From positions 75,262,680 to 75,326,679 of the forward strand of contig OX578152.1 of the NCBI GenBank assembly GCA_951213105.1: DNA of 64,000 nt. The letters run 5' to 3'. This DNA comes from Amaurobius ferox. Its lineage: Eukaryota > Arthropoda > Arachnida > Araneae > Amaurobiidae. The position numbers and the translations under genes were made by a program. The notes under the pieces were generated by a model that saw only the letters and a program-made list of their open reading frames with translations, did not search any database and was not told the origin of the DNA. Shown in pieces: positions 9,405-20,000 of the stretch. How positions within the stretch are numbered: position 1 is the stretch's first letter; each line of letters begins with the position of its first letter.

Positions 9405-10623
9405 CGAGGGTGTGATCTTTACTGCTATCAATGTCATGTGATCAATGTTTGTCTATTTGCTCCTGGGTTCAACTTGTGCTTGTAAATAAATATGTTGGTT
9501 TGGTGAATGGGTCTCCATTGTCTTGATGATATAGATAAAACAGATGACAAATATAAAATATAGAAATAAATGAGTATTAAAAATCTTGTAAATATAAATA
9601 TTATATAAAATCATAAAATGTAAATATAGACATAGAAAAATTATAAATCTACATTGATAATTTACATATATTGAAAAATTATAAAGCTGGAATATATAAA
9701 TATATTGTAAATATAAATTTTATATAGTGTTATAGAGGTAAACATAAATGAAGAAATAATATAGATCTACATAGATAGATTATATACATTGAAATATTGC
9801 AAAGCTTGAATATATAAATATATAAATATTACAAAACATTATATATATAGATATGTATATGGAAATATTATAAATTCACATAGAAATATAGAGATAATAT
9901 AAATCCATAATAAAGAGATATGGAACATAACATAAAATTCCAGGATTTCGAGACCCTTCACCTTGTGGATTTGTTTCTTGTGAAGAGACTCGGCTTGGTG
10001 TTTGAGCCTCATCGACCTGTTATAAGATGCGATACCTTTTTGTTGTTTTGATTTGTGACGTTGTTCTTGTGTTGCAATGATTTCTGTTGTTTTGATATGT
10101 GTTGCTTTTATCTGTGTTGCTTTTTTATGTGTTGTTTTGATTGATGTGGATTGACCTTGTCCCTTTCTGTCCCGTCTCTTTTGTCGGTCGTGCAACTCAT
10201 TATATGATTCCTGCTTGCACTTCTCCCTAAATAATTTCGTTATATTTCTGTTGAGTGATTTTATGTCTTTATGTGTAATGATGTTTTTATGTGTATGATG
10301 TTTTTATGTGTATGATTTTATGTGTAACGTCTACCCACCGATTATAGTTGTTTAACTTCAGAACATCTTGTCAAGTTACAACATGTCAAGTCAATGAAAA
10401 TGTTATCAACCATCTGAATATACAGCGCTTGTAAACTGCTGTATCATTGTTACCCTAGCCTAAAATGTTGTAACCTCCCTTTCTTAAGATAAAATAAACA
10501 CAGGTGTTGGTTGCCCCGGGAAGACGTAGGGTTCCTGGCGGACGGCCTCCGCTTACCAAAATCTTCCCGACCATTCGCTATGCTGCTCTAAGTCCTAGGA
10601 CGAGCCGGATGGTCTGGGCTTTC
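9405..10623 (+). other. LINE 3' UTR with AT-rich and TGTTG-type tandem repeats
   Basis: This 1.2-kb region contains degenerate repeats of about 120 bp at about 9590-9870 (AAAGCTKGAATATATAAATATAT). A TGTTGYTTTTAT-type short repeat lies at 10040-10150 and a TGATGTTTTTATGTGTA repeat at about 10270-10320. It ends in a GC-richer 3' tail at 10500-10623. The minus-strand ORF over 9839-10195 is produced by the TGTTG repeat and is not a gene. Confidence 0.75.
10580..10623 (+). promoter_or_regulatory. Predicted 3'-terminal RNA stem-loop of the LINE
   Basis: An inner hairpin GTCC-TA-GGAC is enclosed by an outer stem GACCAT.../...ATGGTC. The minus-strand LINE has GTCC-TCT-GGAC inside GGCCGTCC/GGACGGTC. 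A C to T change on one arm is matched by G to A on the other, which suggests a conserved RNA structure read by the reverse transcriptase. Confidence 0.6.
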
Positions 10624-10644
10624 GGGAACCCAGTGGGGGAGGCA

Positions 10645-10790
10645 TCGGCACTTCCTGGCCTTCCAAGCAGTTACCTTACACCTTTCTGGTAGGTCGCGCC
10701 AAGGAGTTTGCCACGGTCAGAATTTTCAAGGGTAGCGAACAGAAATGTCTGTGTGTCTGTCTGTCTGTGTGTCTGTCTTATACACTAAAC
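10645..10790 (+). other. Damaged Helitron 3'/5' head-to-tail junction
   Basis: Positions 10712-10741 read GGTCAGAATTTTCAAGGGTAGCGAACAG-type 3' terminal sequence. This is fused directly to AAATGTCTGTGTGTC, the early 5' region. The hairpin, CTAG and the first bases of the next element are missing, compared with the intact junction at 31-75. This marks the boundary of two Helitron units. Confidence 0.65.
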
Positions 10791-11766
10791 GTTTCGAGAC
10801 CGCGCGTCGGAGAGCTACGAAATTTGGCAATCGGAGACCCGGGGGGGGGAGGGAAGGGGACACGTGAAAACCGATTTTTAAAATTTTAATTATTTTTTTA
10901 TTTATTTAATGTTTTATGCGATTTAGACCGTTTTTTGCCCTTTTTGCCCTTTTTTCTCCACGATCCAGACATCGTAGAAAAAAACAAATTACACCATCGG
11001 AAAGAGCAGAGAATTTCGAGTAAAAATATATCAATTTCAAATCTGAATTTCGATTTCTAATATTTTTTAAAGATTTTAAAACAAAAGTCACTTTTTGCTC
11101 AAGAAAACGATTTTTGGTTTTTAAATTCTCGCATCGTGAAAAGTACTCATAATTTCGACTAATAATTTACATTTTCAGAAAGGTCAAACATCTGGCATTC
11201 TTACAAGTCCATTCTGGTCCAGAAATAATGAAAATTGCCTTCAGGATGGCAATTTTAAAGACGTCATGATTTTATATTTCTCGGCGTTCCGCTCGGCGTA
11301 CCGCTTCGTTTCTCCCCCGCTGAAGCAGGGAAGGTGGTGGGTGGGGAAGTCAAGGTGGAGGTGACGTCACGGTTCTGAATAGAGCGCCTTTGCTCTATAT
11401 AAATTATTATATTTATATTTTAAATGATGGGACGATCTGGATTTTTTAAATGTATATTTTAACTTTTGGATATTTTAATTTTATGGATATTTTAAATGAT
11501 GGAACAATGAAACAATGGAATGAGGATGATGGAATTAAGCATATGGTCATTTTAAATTGCAAATTAGCGCGCGGGAAGTTAGCGGTAGGCCCGGGTTCGA
11601 TTCCCGCCACTGCCAAAACTGCCGCCGTGTTTACGTGGAATACGATCACGTTAAATATGTGGGTCCGTAAGTCCTTCCGAGAGGTTGGTGGTAGGGGAAG
11701 GAGGATACGGCCCCTGTGGATGCCTCCCCCACTGGGTTCCCGTCTAAATTGGGTGAATATGTAGAA
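10776..11766 (+). repeat. Helitron body repeat, copy 3
   Basis: This is a third copy of the approximately 1-kb body block, following the damaged Helitron junction near 10741. It differs from copies 1 and 2 by substitutions and a small insertion near 11289. Confidence 0.85.
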
Positions 11767-12800
11767 AGTTATGGAGATTGTCGCGGAGGGCGCGGCAGCC
11801 CAGTGGTTAGCGCGCGGGAATTGCACTCAGTAGGCCCGGGTTCGATTCCCGCCACTGCCAAAACTTACGCCACGTTCACGCAGAGTACGATCACGTTAAA
11901 CATGTGGGTTCGTGAGTCCTTCCGAGAGGTTGGTGGTAGGGGAAGGAGGGTACGGTCTAAATTGGGTGAATAAAAAGAAAGTTATGGAGATTGTCGCGGA
12001 GGGCGAAGTAGCCCAGTGGTTAGCGTGCGGGAATTGCACGCGGTAGGCCCGGGTTCGATTTCCGTCACTGACATGGAGTACGATCACGTTAAACATATGG
12101 GTCCGTATGTTTTTCCGAGAGGTTGGTGGTAGGGGAAGGAGGGTACGTTCCCTGTGGATGCCTCCCCCACTGGGTTCCGGTCTAAATTGGGTGGCACATC
12201 CTGGCCGTCCAACCAGTTACCAGGCCCGGGTTCGATTCCCAAAATTGCCGCCGTGTTTACTCGGAGTACGAGCACGTTAAACATGTGGGTCCGTGAGTCC
12301 TTCCGAGAAGTTGGTGGTAGGGGAAGGAGGGTACGGTCTAAATTGGATGAATAAAAAGAAAGTTATGGAGATTGTCGCGTAGAGCAAAGTAGCCCAATGG
12401 TTAGCGCGCGGAAATTGCACTCGGTAGGCCCGGGTTCGATTCCCAAAATTGCCGCCGTGTTTACGCGGAGTACGATCACGTTAAACATGTGGGTCTGTAA
12501 GTCCTTCCGAGAGGTTGGTGGTAGGGGAAGAAGGGTACGGTCCCTGTGGATGCTTCTCCCACTTGGTTCCGGTCTAAATTGGGTGAATAAAAAATAAGTT
12601 ATGAAGAATATCGCGGAGGGTGAAGTACCCCAGTGGTTAGTGCGCGGGATTTGCACTTGGTAGGCCCGGGTTCGATTCCCAAAATTGCCGAATAAAAATA
12701 AAGTTATGGGGATTGTCGCGGATGGCACGGTAGCCCAGTGGTTAGCGCGCGGGAATTTCACTCGGTAGGCCCGGGTTCGATTCCCGCCATTGCCAAAACT
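11568..12800 (+). repeat. Array of seven tRNA-derived units in the last Helitron unit
   Basis: Heads lie near 11568-11613 (B half), 11789-11860, 12003-12070, 12220-12250 (B half), 12389-12453, 12622-12690 and 12727-12794. Most keep GGTTCGATTCC. The last keeps a partly paired acceptor stem (GGCACGG with CATTGCC). Bodies between heads vary by deletion (AAAATTGCCG versus CCACTGCC) and each ends near GGTGAATAAAAAGAAAG. Short ORFs across this array are all by-products of the repeats. Confidence 0.75.
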
Positions 12801-12934
12801 GCAGCCGTGTTCACGCGGAGTACGATCACGTTAAACGTGTGGGACTGCAAGTCCTTCCGAGAGGTTTGTGGTAGGGGAAGGAGGGTACGGTCTCTTTGGA
12901 TGCCTCCCCCATTGGGTTCCGGTCTAAATTGTGT

Positions 12935-13052
12935 GGCACTTCCTGGCCTTCCAAGCAGTTACCTTACACCTTTCTGGTAGGTCGCGCCAACGAGTTTGCC
13001 ACGGTCAGAATTTTCAAGGGTAGCGAACAGGCTGGTCGCCAAAGGCGGCTAG
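12935..13052 (+). mobile_element. Intact Helitron 3' end
   Basis: Sequence shared with about 4650-4712 and 10648-10741 leads into GGTCAGAATTTTCAAGG..., the terminal hairpin and CTAG at 13049-13052. Position 13053 is T, and the sequence to the right is unique. Confidence 0.6.
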
Positions 13053-14035
13053 TCAGTAATATGTTTAACTTTAAATAAATAAACACAGATATATATTTAA
13101 TTCTTGCAATCATAAATTAAATAAAAAAATTGACGCATTGCATCACTGTAAATCATTATACACCAAAAATTACAAGCTAACATACCCAAAAGACTAAAAT
13201 ATTATATAATATTTTCAGCCTAAAAAGTATACTAGCGTGTTGATAGTTAAATTGCTTAGTTCTTAATTTATTCTGGGATGCCGTTATTATACTAAACTAT
13301 ATTCTTATACTAAATAACAAATTTACATAAATGCATTATCAAAGGTGTCGAACTCAATCGTTAATTAGAAGGGGGGGGGGGGTTATTTTCCACATTACGT
13401 CAGTTAGTAAAAAGCATGTAAAATATATGCACATCCAATATTATATTCAACTTTCTCTAGAAAAAGCTATCCAAATATCAATTTTTATACAATTTATATA
13501 AATGCGGAAAAGGTTTTTTAACTAATAATGCCATTGCTTCTTAGAATTTATAATCTAGGCGGCAGTGATAATACTGCACCAATTTCTTATGAACTTCGTG
13601 CATAGGATGAAATATGGGATAGATAACACATAATTTTTTATTTAAATAAAAATAAATTACATACCTTTTAAACGTAATTCCTTTTCTTTTAGTAATCCAT
13701 AAAATAGCAGCGAAAGTAACATGCGATGATAGAACAAAGCAACAAAGTTCTAAGTGTTTCGTTTAGTGCCAAATAGGGTTATATTAGCAGAACGTCTTGG
13801 CGAAAACCGTCACAGACCATCGCCAAGCCTGCCAACCTTGATATTTTGATTGAGGGCGCTGAGGTCGAGTGACATATCTGTATATGTTAATCTGTGCGGC
13901 AAACAATCTAATGTATGCTTGGATTTGGATCATGCAATTAACTTTCATTGAAAGCTTTTAAAAATTTTCCATTATTTATACTATATACAGGCAATTTTTG
14001 ATATTTTAGATAGATTCTAGTCGTGTTTCCCCAGA
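13053..14035 (+). promoter_or_regulatory. Upstream region and probable 5' UTR of MED28
   Basis: This is AT-rich sequence with a poly-G run at about 13371-13382 and a GC-richer patch around 13790-13875 that could be the core promoter or first transcribed sequence. I cannot place the transcription start. The Helitron array ends less than 1 kb before the MED28 start codon. Confidence 0.4.
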
Positions 14036-14089
14036 ATGGCTGCCCCTGCAAGTGGCCAGATTGTTGATGAATTTGAAAGTTCTTTTCAG
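14036..14089 (+). CDS. MED28: MED28 exon 1 (coding part)
   Basis: ATG at 14036 is followed by [17 protein letters not shown] and a CAG/GTAATT donor. The ATG begins the conserved MED28 N-terminus and no in-frame upstream start is needed. Confidence 0.9.
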
Positions 14090-17000
14090 GTAATTATTAT
14101 TTATGAATTAAAAATGTGTATATAAAATACAGCAAGTATTGATACTCATTTAAAATGTATTTTTGCACAGGCATGTCTTGCTGCTGTAACTAATCCGGAC
14201 TATTTTAATGTTCGGGATTCTGAAGAAATTAAAACAGGTTTGTATAACTTCCCGTTTTTCTACTAGTTTTGTTTTTAAATATATTTATGTCATTTAAAAA
14301 TTCAGTAATTAATATACTTATTAAGTTACATCCCATAGTAAGTTATTGTGCACATTAAGCAATGCCCTGTGAGCTTTAAATATTTGATTTTGCGGAAATC
14401 TAGTAGTGTAAAAATGAGTTGATAAACTGAGAATGTTTGGGTTAGTTGTTGCTACGGTCAGCCAGTAAAAGATATACTGAGGACTTATTATGCCTTAGAA
14501 TGTGTCTTTTGCTAGTTGGAAAATACTACTTACTCATTTGCTTATTTGGAATAAAGAAAGGTTCATTCATACATCGATAAATTATTCTGTTGCCTAACCT
14601 TAACTTCCCTTTTATTAGATTCATTTGACTAAAACCTTGTTATAAAATGCGGATTATGAAATACTTGCAGGTAAAATGACTATAATTTAAAATAGTTTTA
14701 AGAGAAATGAAAACCTATTCATATTAATTATGTTTCAATAAGATTTTGTATTTTTAAATGATTTCCCATGCTCTGAACTCATACCATTGTTTATTAAATC
14801 CATGAAGAACTCATACCATTGTTTATTAATTCTTCACTATTATCAACATATTTACTGAAATGTTCCGGCCAAGTAGGATATTTCAAATACTGAGGCAATA
14901 TTGGCAATTTCCACTACTTTTTTTACCAAGTATTTTTATCAATTATACATATTTCTTTATCTATTGATTTTATCCATTAACATTCAAACTAGTGGGCTTT
15001 TCCCTCTAACAGTCACTATATGTAGTATACTAGTTTTTACAGTAATCACTTTTTAGCAAGTGATTACTGCCTACTGAGTATGTGCAGAAGGCTGAGTCCC
15101 CTTTCCTCCTAGCCACCCCTTCCTCAAGAGTCAATATAAGAGTAAAAATTGCAAGCTTCCCCCTGGTAGTCCCCTCTCCCAAAAGTAAAAATAGAAGTGA
15201 ATATTGTCGAAACCTGAAAGATAGAAACTCCCCACTGAGAAACAGAAGTTCCCATAATAGAACTAACTAAATTCTTACTTCCCTTTACACTCAATTCAAA
15301 TTAACCAAACTTAAGTTGCAGCCAATAACTCTTTTATGGAACAAACCAATAACTTTTTTACAAGCTCTTTAAAGTCCTTTACAATAATTGTTAAAAATAA
15401 CCACATAAAAGCACACATTTTTTTACTTATTTAGACAGATAAGGATTGCATGTTGCTTGTGACACATTTTGAATACCCAAGAAGCTTAAGAATAGGGATA
15501 AATTGAATATAAACAACACTCAGAATTCTTTGTTTATGCAAAATGGATTTTGTAATTTTTAAAAATCTGTATTAAATGATCTATTAAATTTATCATATAT
15601 TTTAAATGAGTTGCAAATCTCTGGAACGATAGTTACATTTGAAAAAAAAACACAAGTGTCTAGGCCAAGTAGGGTCTTCGGATGAGAAAGTACAAACCAA
15701 CATGCATGTTTCTTGGATAAAAAGGAAATTTTTTTACAAGTATTTAAAAATCTATTAAACTTCTCAAATTTTTGAAATTATATTGCAAATCTACTGATTG
15801 ATAGCTACATAAAAAAAGTGAGTTTCTAGATCAAGTGGGGTCTTTGAATGAGGAGGTACAAACTAACAGGTACAAAAGAGACATTTTACAAATATTTAAC
15901 AATGTATTAAATTTTTCATTTGATGTTGCAAATCTCCGAATCACTACATTTATAAAAAATCTGCGATCTTCTAGGCTAAGAAGGGGGCTTCGGATGAGAG
16001 TGTACAAACCAGCATTTACAGTTTTGCACCATTTCTACCCTCAAATAATCATATTTTAATAGTATATATAACTGCATACATTAGTAGACTCTGGTATGTA
16101 TATTTAAAACATTTTAACTTATTTTTCAGCATTTTCTTTCTGCTTTGAGAAAAACCCACTCTAATTTAGAAAAAGACACTTGGGCTTGAAGTTTTAATTT
16201 GTTTTTGTAGGATTTAATGTCTTTTTGTTCTAGTATAACATATTGGTTTAGTAGTATACCTATGTTTTAAAATTAATATAAAACTATTTTTTCTTAATTC
16301 TTATTATCATTATCATACTACATCCCACGATTGTAGTCTACGCCCATTGTTTCAAAACATTATCATGGTAGAATATGTCCTCTAATAATGACAGTGCATG
16401 TTTAGCAAAACAGTTTGGCTTGTCTGGTGACCTATATTAAAAAAAAAATTGAAATGGGTTCCAGAAGCCTTAAAATGTGTTTTTCGAAAGATTGGAAATA
16501 TTCGAGAAAATAATACTTCTCTATATAATAGTTGATAAAACAATAAAAATGCTACGATTCAAAGAAGTTAATGTAATATATGATCTAGTCTCTTTTGTTA
16601 TTTGTTTCTATTTTGACAAGTGTATCTTAAAGTTGTTTCTTTTTCAGTTTGAAGTCTCAAAAAATATTTTTTGACAGGAGCAGATGAAATCTGCTCTCAC
16701 ATAAGCCATAAGGTGTATCTCTACCTGCTTGAGCTAATAGTCAATTCACAATGATCCAGTCACTTGATTTGATCTTCCCTTCTCCCCTCTGCCATGAATA
16801 AATAATATTAAATATGTTTTGAAATGAAAATTTATGAATTAAACATGTAAAAAAAATTACAGTACTAGCTTGAATATAATATGGCTTCAAATTTGACAAC
16901 TTTTTCATTGAGAAATACAGAAAGAAGTGAAACATAAGTAATTGAACATAAATATTTAAAATAAATTTCATTGATAAAATTTGTAAAAAAAAAAATGAAT

Positions 17001-20000
17001 TTCTCTCATGGTTATGCTATTTATTCAGAATCATTAACCCTTTCGCGACGATCGGCACGCCCACGTGCCAGATGCGAACTTGCATTCAAAGACGAACGGC
17101 ACTCACTCGGGCCAGAGGAAATTTTACCGCAAGCGGATAGTGGCACCTATAAGTGCCACCACGCGGAACGTTTTAATTTGTGTACTAGATGGGCGTTACT
17201 TGTCCATGGAACTAACTTAAATGTATTTTGCAGAGGCATGACCTTGGCAGAAGAGGATCGAATGAATTATTTCTCCATTTGGAGCGGTGAAAATCATTTT
17301 GTAACATAAACAAACAGAGCAATTCTCGTAGCATCAACAATTTTATAATTGAGTTTCGGTTTTTATTTTTATTTCAGCGTTATGATTTCGTTGGTGAATC
17401 ATAGGAATATAAGAGAGTATTTTTTTTTTGTTTGGGTTTTAGAGGCAGTGAAATTATTCGTTTATTTCGGTTAAAAGAATGGGAGCAACTAACGAGTATT
17501 TTGTATTCAGATTTGTATGAAAATTATACATCAAATAGAACATAAATATTTCTTTTATTCCTGAAAAAAGTAGATTTCTGTGTTGAATAGGTGATTTTTA
17601 GTGAATTTTTTTTCGAGAGTTAGGCTTAGCGAAAAAAATGTGCCGTCCTTTTTGACCAGTTTGGAAGCGAAGCGCTTCGTCTTTTGGGCCACGACAGCTC
17701 CGGAATGCTGCCGTCCCGAAAGAGTTAAGTCTTCACTGCTTGGTGACAAATTGGAATTTGCTCAGAAGTAAACAGAAAGAATCTTTGTACAGTGAAACCC
17801 CGATTTTATGTCCCCCGAATCTGTGTTTTTCCCGCATTTTATGTTTTTTTCATCAGGTCCCATTTTTCCGTCTACCAATACATGTTAATTTAACCCAGAT
17901 TGTAAGTTTGTTATTTATGGACTTTCCCGCATTTTATGTTTTTCCCTGGACAGGAAAGTAAAAAAAAAATTAAAATTTGCAATAATTTACAAAAGAATTT
18001 GCAAAAAAAAAAGCAATACTACTATTTTTTCCTTTTGTGCTTTTTTAAAGCTAATCCGCGTTGTTGAAAGTTAATCATGAAAACAGAAACTCATTCCACA
18101 GACTCCTGTCTTCGTGGATTCCCCCCCCCCCCCCCCCCTCCTTTGTTGAACACCCGCTGTCGCGGACTGCTCCCTTCCCGGGGAAGAACACTCCAGTTAA
18201 CCAATCAGATGGGGTGGCTCCTTTTCTTTCGTCGGGGAGGGGGGGCAGGCCTTGCCCTTCTCAACGTTTTCAGATAGGCCTTTCAGTTGCTGTTTAGCAC
18301 GCGGTGGTCGCATTTCTAACCTTTTTGTGCCAAAATGACGAGTAAAAAACGCAAAAACTTTTCTGTTGCTGAGAAAGCCGAAATTGTTAAACAATTTGAT
18401 GAATTTTATGGAACCAAATTAGCATTCGCTCAATCGCAAGGAATTCCCGTGACAACCCTGCAATCCATACTACAGAAAAAAGAATGCATTAAAAAAAACA
18501 TCGAGAAAGTGGGTGAAAAAAATTCCAAGAAACGGAAAACATTGAAAAAATCGCCGTACGACGAGTTGGAAGGTATCTTAGTAAAGTGGTTAAAAGAAGC
18601 TCATGCCACGAATGTACCTATAAATGGCACGATAATAAGAGAAAAAGCTCTAGAAATTGCCGATGGGCTTGGTGGTTTGAAAGACTTCACAGCTTCAAAT
18701 GGCTGGATTGACAGAATGAAAAAAAGACATAATCTTGTGTATAGATCGCTTTCGGGAGAATCATCAAGTGTAGATGAAGCTACAATAGAAGAATGGAAGA
18801 AAAATCTACCAAATTTGACCAAAGGATACAAGCCAAAGGACGTATTAAATGCGGATGAGACCGGACTTTTCTTTAACCTCCTACCGGATAAAAGTTACGT
18901 TGCTAAAGGAGACTCCTGCCATGGAGGGAAGATGTCTAAATTGCGCCTTACAGTTTTACTGTGCTGTAATTCTGATGGAAGTGAGAAGCTGACGCCTCTT
19001 GTTGTTGGAAAGTCGCGCAAACCACGATGCTTCAAAAACGTTAGAAGTTTTCCGACAAAGTACGAAGCAAACAAAAAAGCGTGGATAACCCAAGCCCTTT
19101 TCGAAGACTTTTTGCGCAAACTAAACAAACAAATGAAGTTGCAAAATCGTAAAATAATTTTGTTCATTGATCAATGCACTGCACATCCGGATTTGCAGCT
19201 GTCTAATGTGCGTGTCGTATTTTTTCCTGCAAATTGTACAAGCAAATTGCAGCCTTGTGATCTCAGCATTATTCGATCTTTCAAGGTTTATTACAGAAAG
19301 CAACTTGTCCGGAAAGCTGTAGCTGAACTAGAAAATGGAAACCTAAATGGCGCCTGCAAACTAAAGTTAAGTGTTCTAGAGGCTATGCATTTTATTTCTG
19401 CGTCGTGGAGAAACGTTACACAACAGTGCATTTCCCATTGTTTTGAAGAAAGCGGAATTGTAGCGTCTAATGAACCAGGAACAGATGAAGAATCAGCTGC
19501 TGTGGACTCGGAGGAGGACAACGAAACGCTTATCTATGACTTCAGCGATTACATCCCGGAAAACTTAGCAACATGCGAAGCTAAAAGAGCTACTGCTCTA
19601 TCCGTAGATGACCTTATGGACTTTTCGTCCGCCGATGAATATGAACAAGAACAACCGGAAACACAGCCCATCCCTTCTTTCAGTATTGCATTGAAGAGCT
19701 TACAAATAGTGAAAGACTATTTTCTTTCTTATAAAGACCAGGAAAAAAACTTGCAAAGTATTTCAATCCTAGAAGATGCTGCATTCACTTTGAACTCAAT
19801 GACTAAAAAACAATGCACTATTACGGACTATTTTCAACCTAAACGCCAGGATTCGTAACTAAATGTGTTAAAATGATCTTAAAATGGTATGTATAATAAT
19901 GTTCTTTTTGTAAAATATACATATTATACCTTTTGAAAGAGTCATCTTTACTACCTTTAGTTTTTTCTATTTGATTTTTGCATTCTATGTATTTTACATT

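Larger units (their letters stand above)
5244..10623 (+). mobile_element. R1/I-like non-LTR retrotransposon with intact ORF2
   Basis: The element is bounded by a 13-bp target duplication, GGGAACCCAGTGG, at 5231-5243 and 10624-10636. It contains a short ORF1-like remnant, ORF2 (5880-9404) and a 1.2-kb 3' UTR made of AT-rich repeats. The end has AATAAA-type signals and a terminal stem-loop, ...GGATGGTCTGGGCTTTC, and there is no poly(A) tail. The APE-type endonuclease plus RT plus RNase H in one ORF points to the R1/I group. The first 399-bp period at its 5' end is tandemly duplicated. Without a full ORF1 it may be a 5'-truncated copy. Confidence 0.9.
51..13052 (+). mobile_element. Composite Helitron-like array, about 13 kb, with nested LINEs
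   Basis: The 5' end starts TC at 51, followed by an AT-rich leader and TGTCTGTG-type repeats, as in many arthropod Helitrons. The 3' end is hairpin plus CTAG at 13049-13052, followed by T. No inverted termini or target duplication are seen, which fits Helitrons. A broken internal 3'/5' junction lies near 10741, so at least two units are fused. No Rep/helicase ORF is visible, so the array is non-autonomous. The interior holds three copies of an approximately 1-kb block, many tRNA-derived units, an inverted central segment and two LINE insertions. A Helitron assignment rests on termini only. Confidence 0.6.

Noticed and set aside
9839..10195. 118-aa minus-strand ORF rich in T, K and Q
   Set aside because: It is generated by TGTTG/TTTTAT short repeats within the LINE 3' UTR.
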